Shown here piece by piece: positions 62,607 through 64,000 of a stretch of DNA of 64,000 nt. How positions within the stretch are numbered: the stretch's first letter is position 1; each line of letters opens with the position of its first letter. A program made the translations under genes and the position numbers. Below the pieces are notes generated by a model, which was not told where the DNA came from, searched no databases, and saw nothing but the letters and a program-made list of their open reading frames with translations. Origin of the DNA: Parachitinimonas caeni (GTDB taxonomy: Bacteria > Pseudomonadota > Gammaproteobacteria > Burkholderiales > Chitinimonadaceae); the NCBI RefSeq assembly GCF_030129945.1, contig NZ_JARRAF010000002.1:1-64000 (forward strand). The letters run 5' to 3'.

Positions 62607-63503
62607 ATGGATGCCCTCGCCGTCAAAACCTATCTGCTCTCACTGCAAGACAAAATCGTTACCGGCCTGGAAGCCATGGATGGCGGTACTTTTCTGAGGG
62701 ATAGCTGGGAACGGGCAGAAGGTGGCGGCGGAATCAGCCGCGTCATCGAGAGCAGCCACGTACTGGAACGCGGCGGCGTGAACTTTTCCCATGTATTCGG
62801 GCAGAAGCTGCCGCCATCAGCCTCGGCGGGGCGCCCCGAACTGGCCGGGCGTAGCTTTGAAGCCATGGGAGTCAGCCTGGTTTTACACCCACACAACCCG
62901 TTTGTACCCACCGTACATTTGAATGTGCGCTTCTTTTGCGCCACGCAGGAGGGCATGGACCCTGTCTGGTGGTTTGGGGGCGGCATGGACCTTACCCCCT
63001 ACTATGGCTTCGAGGAAGACGCCATTCACTTTCACCAGACCTGCCAACTCGCCCTGCAGCCTTTTGGCCCGGACTGGTATCCACAATTCAAGCAATGGTG
63101 TGATCGCTACTTTTTCCTCAAGCATCGTAGCGAGCCCCGCGGCATCGGCGGCGTCTTTTTTGACGATCTGCAAGCGGGCGGCTTCGACAACGCATTCGCC
63201 ATGACGCGTGCGATTGGCGATAGCTTTCTGGATGCCTATCTTCCCATCGTCCAGCGCCGCAAAGCGTTGGAGTGGAACCAAACCCAGCGAGACTGGCAAT
63301 GCTACCGCCGGGGCCGCTACGTCGAATTCAATCTGGTATGGGATCGCGGTACCCTGTTCGGGCTGCAGTCGAACGGCCGCACTGAGTCGATTCTGGTGTC
63401 AATGCCCCCCGAAGTCAGCTGGCGCTATAACCACACACCAGCACCGGGCAGCGCCGAGGCCAGGCTGCTCAGCGACTTCCTGTGTGAGCGCGACTGGCTT
63501 TAG
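62607..63503 (+). CDS. hemF: Oxygen-dependent coproporphyrinogen III oxidase
   Basis: 298 residues. Haem synthesis step in the presence of oxygen. Hallmarks: [20 protein letters not shown] near the start, [33 protein letters not shown], and [16 protein letters not shown]. The ATG at 62607 has an AGGATG stretch upstream. It follows a solo repeat end and the panD terminator, so it should have its own promoter. Confidence 0.95.
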   Translation: MDALAVKTYLLSLQDKIVTGLEAMDGGTFLRDSWERAEGGGGISRVIESSHVLERGGVNFSHVFGQKLPPSASAGRPELAGRSFEAMGVSLVLHPHNPFVPTVHLNVRFFCATQEGMDPVWWFGGGMDLTPYYGFEEDAIHFHQTCQLALQPFGPDWYPQFKQWCDRYFFLKHRSEPRGIGGVFFDDLQAGGFDNAFAMTRAIGDSFLDAYLPIVQRRKALEWNQTQRDWQCYRRGRYVEFNLVWDRGTLFGLQSNGRTESILVSMPPEVSWRYNHTPAPGSAEARLLSDFLCERDWL

Positions 63504-63613
63504 GCGCCCAACAAGGGGAGAAAAACGTCGAAAAGTCGTCAGCGCCTACATTGGCAGGCGGCTTTCCGGGAACATCATCCGACAATGCAAGGTAACAAGA
63601 GCCCCGCCCTATC

Positions 63614-64000
63614 ATGATTACCGCCATTTCGCAGCACTCCCTCAGCATCCTGCGCCAGCCGGGCCACTTCAGCTGGTCGATCATTCCTTTGATGATGCTG
63701 GTGATCTATCTGTACTCACGAGAAGCCGATCGCGGCAACTGGAATCGTGTGCTGGCGGGCTTGGCACTGGTTGGTATGGACGGATTCAATGAGATCGTCA
63801 ACGGACTGGTTTTCCATTTCAGCCAATACGCGCCAATCTGGGGCATCTCCGGCCAGACCTCGCTACTGCTGTTGATGGGTCTGAACATAGAAATACTGTT
63901 CGGATTCTTCATCATGGGGCTGACTGCCACCCTGCTCCTCCCTGCCGACCCCAAACTCAAATGGTTCGGCATCAATAATCGCCTTATCGTTTCGGCCATC
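63614..64000 (+). CDS. Membrane protein of unknown function (5' part; cut by window end)
   Basis: 129 codons from the ATG at 63614 to the window edge with no stop. The translation has several hydrophobic segments: FSWSIIPLMMLVIYLYS, LLLLMGLNIEILFGFFIMG and VLAGLALVGMDGFNEIVNGL. A short charged loop lies between helices, typical of an inner-membrane protein. No family could be recognised from the partial sequence. Confidence 0.6.
   Translation, partial: MITAISQHSLSILRQPGHFSWSIIPLMMLVIYLYSREADRGNWNRVLAGLALVGMDGFNEIVNGLVFHFSQYAPIWGISGQTSLLLLMGLNIEILFGFFIMGLTATLLLPADPKLKWFGINNRLIVSAI

Overview
The window looks like chromosome from a betaproteobacterium, most probably a member of the Neisseriales (Chitinibacteraceae/Chromobacteriaceae-like). 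The reasons are the gene orders dacA-dat-DUF493-lipB-lipA and pcnB-folK-dNK-panB-panC, the GC-rich coding style and the family content. This placement is inference from gene content, not a database match. No tRNA, rRNA, CRISPR array, intact insertion sequence or prophage was seen.

Layout. 1-6.5 kb: a secreted protein, selD, a periplasmic solute-binding protein, the tRNA 2-selenouridine synthase gene and a Cache-PAS histidine kinase, bracketed by two copies (the first cut by the window edge) of a ~270 bp inverted-repeat element. 6.5-18 kb: a LuxR-type response regulator, then secreted or envelope proteins: a subtilisin-like protease, a small secreted protein, a reprolysin-like metalloprotease, and a two-gene operon of a Slam-like TPR/beta-barrel protein and a 1696-residue FecR-domain protein with five ~250-residue repeats. 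18.3-25.9 kb: an H-NOX nitric-oxide-sensing locus (H-NOX, HNOBA histidine kinase, HD-GYP phosphodiesterase, single-domain receiver, degenerate kinase), divergent from an HTH-receiver protein and a PAS-GAF-PAS kinase.

25.9-41.8 kb: a surface-polysaccharide cluster. Four rightward genes (Wzt-like ABC ATPase, methyltransferase-GNAT fusion, GNAT, rhamnosyltransferase-like GT2) converge on six tightly coupled leftward genes (multi-domain glycosyltransferases and PIG-L deacetylases). 41.9-46.8 kb: two lower-GC secreted proteins, each with a strong terminator, and a DUF3617 protein. 47-52 kb: mtfA converging on the lipoate/cell-wall operon. 52-55 kb: an exported caspase-WD40 protein. 55-64 kb: phzF-like gene, pcnB-folK-dNK, panB-panC-GNAT-panD, hemF and the start of a membrane protein.

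The observations most worth following are: (i) a dispersed MITE-like family with TA-flanked ends that supplies the TAG stop codon of three genes; (ii) the H-NOX operon, with a separate HD-GYP and receiver and a kinase lacking its phospho-accepting histidine; (iii) the Slam-like/FecR-repeat pair; (iv) glycosyltransferase fusions carrying a dead PIG-L domain; (v) an in-frame fusion of a ~306-residue helical domain to PanC; and (vi) an exported caspase-WD40 protein.
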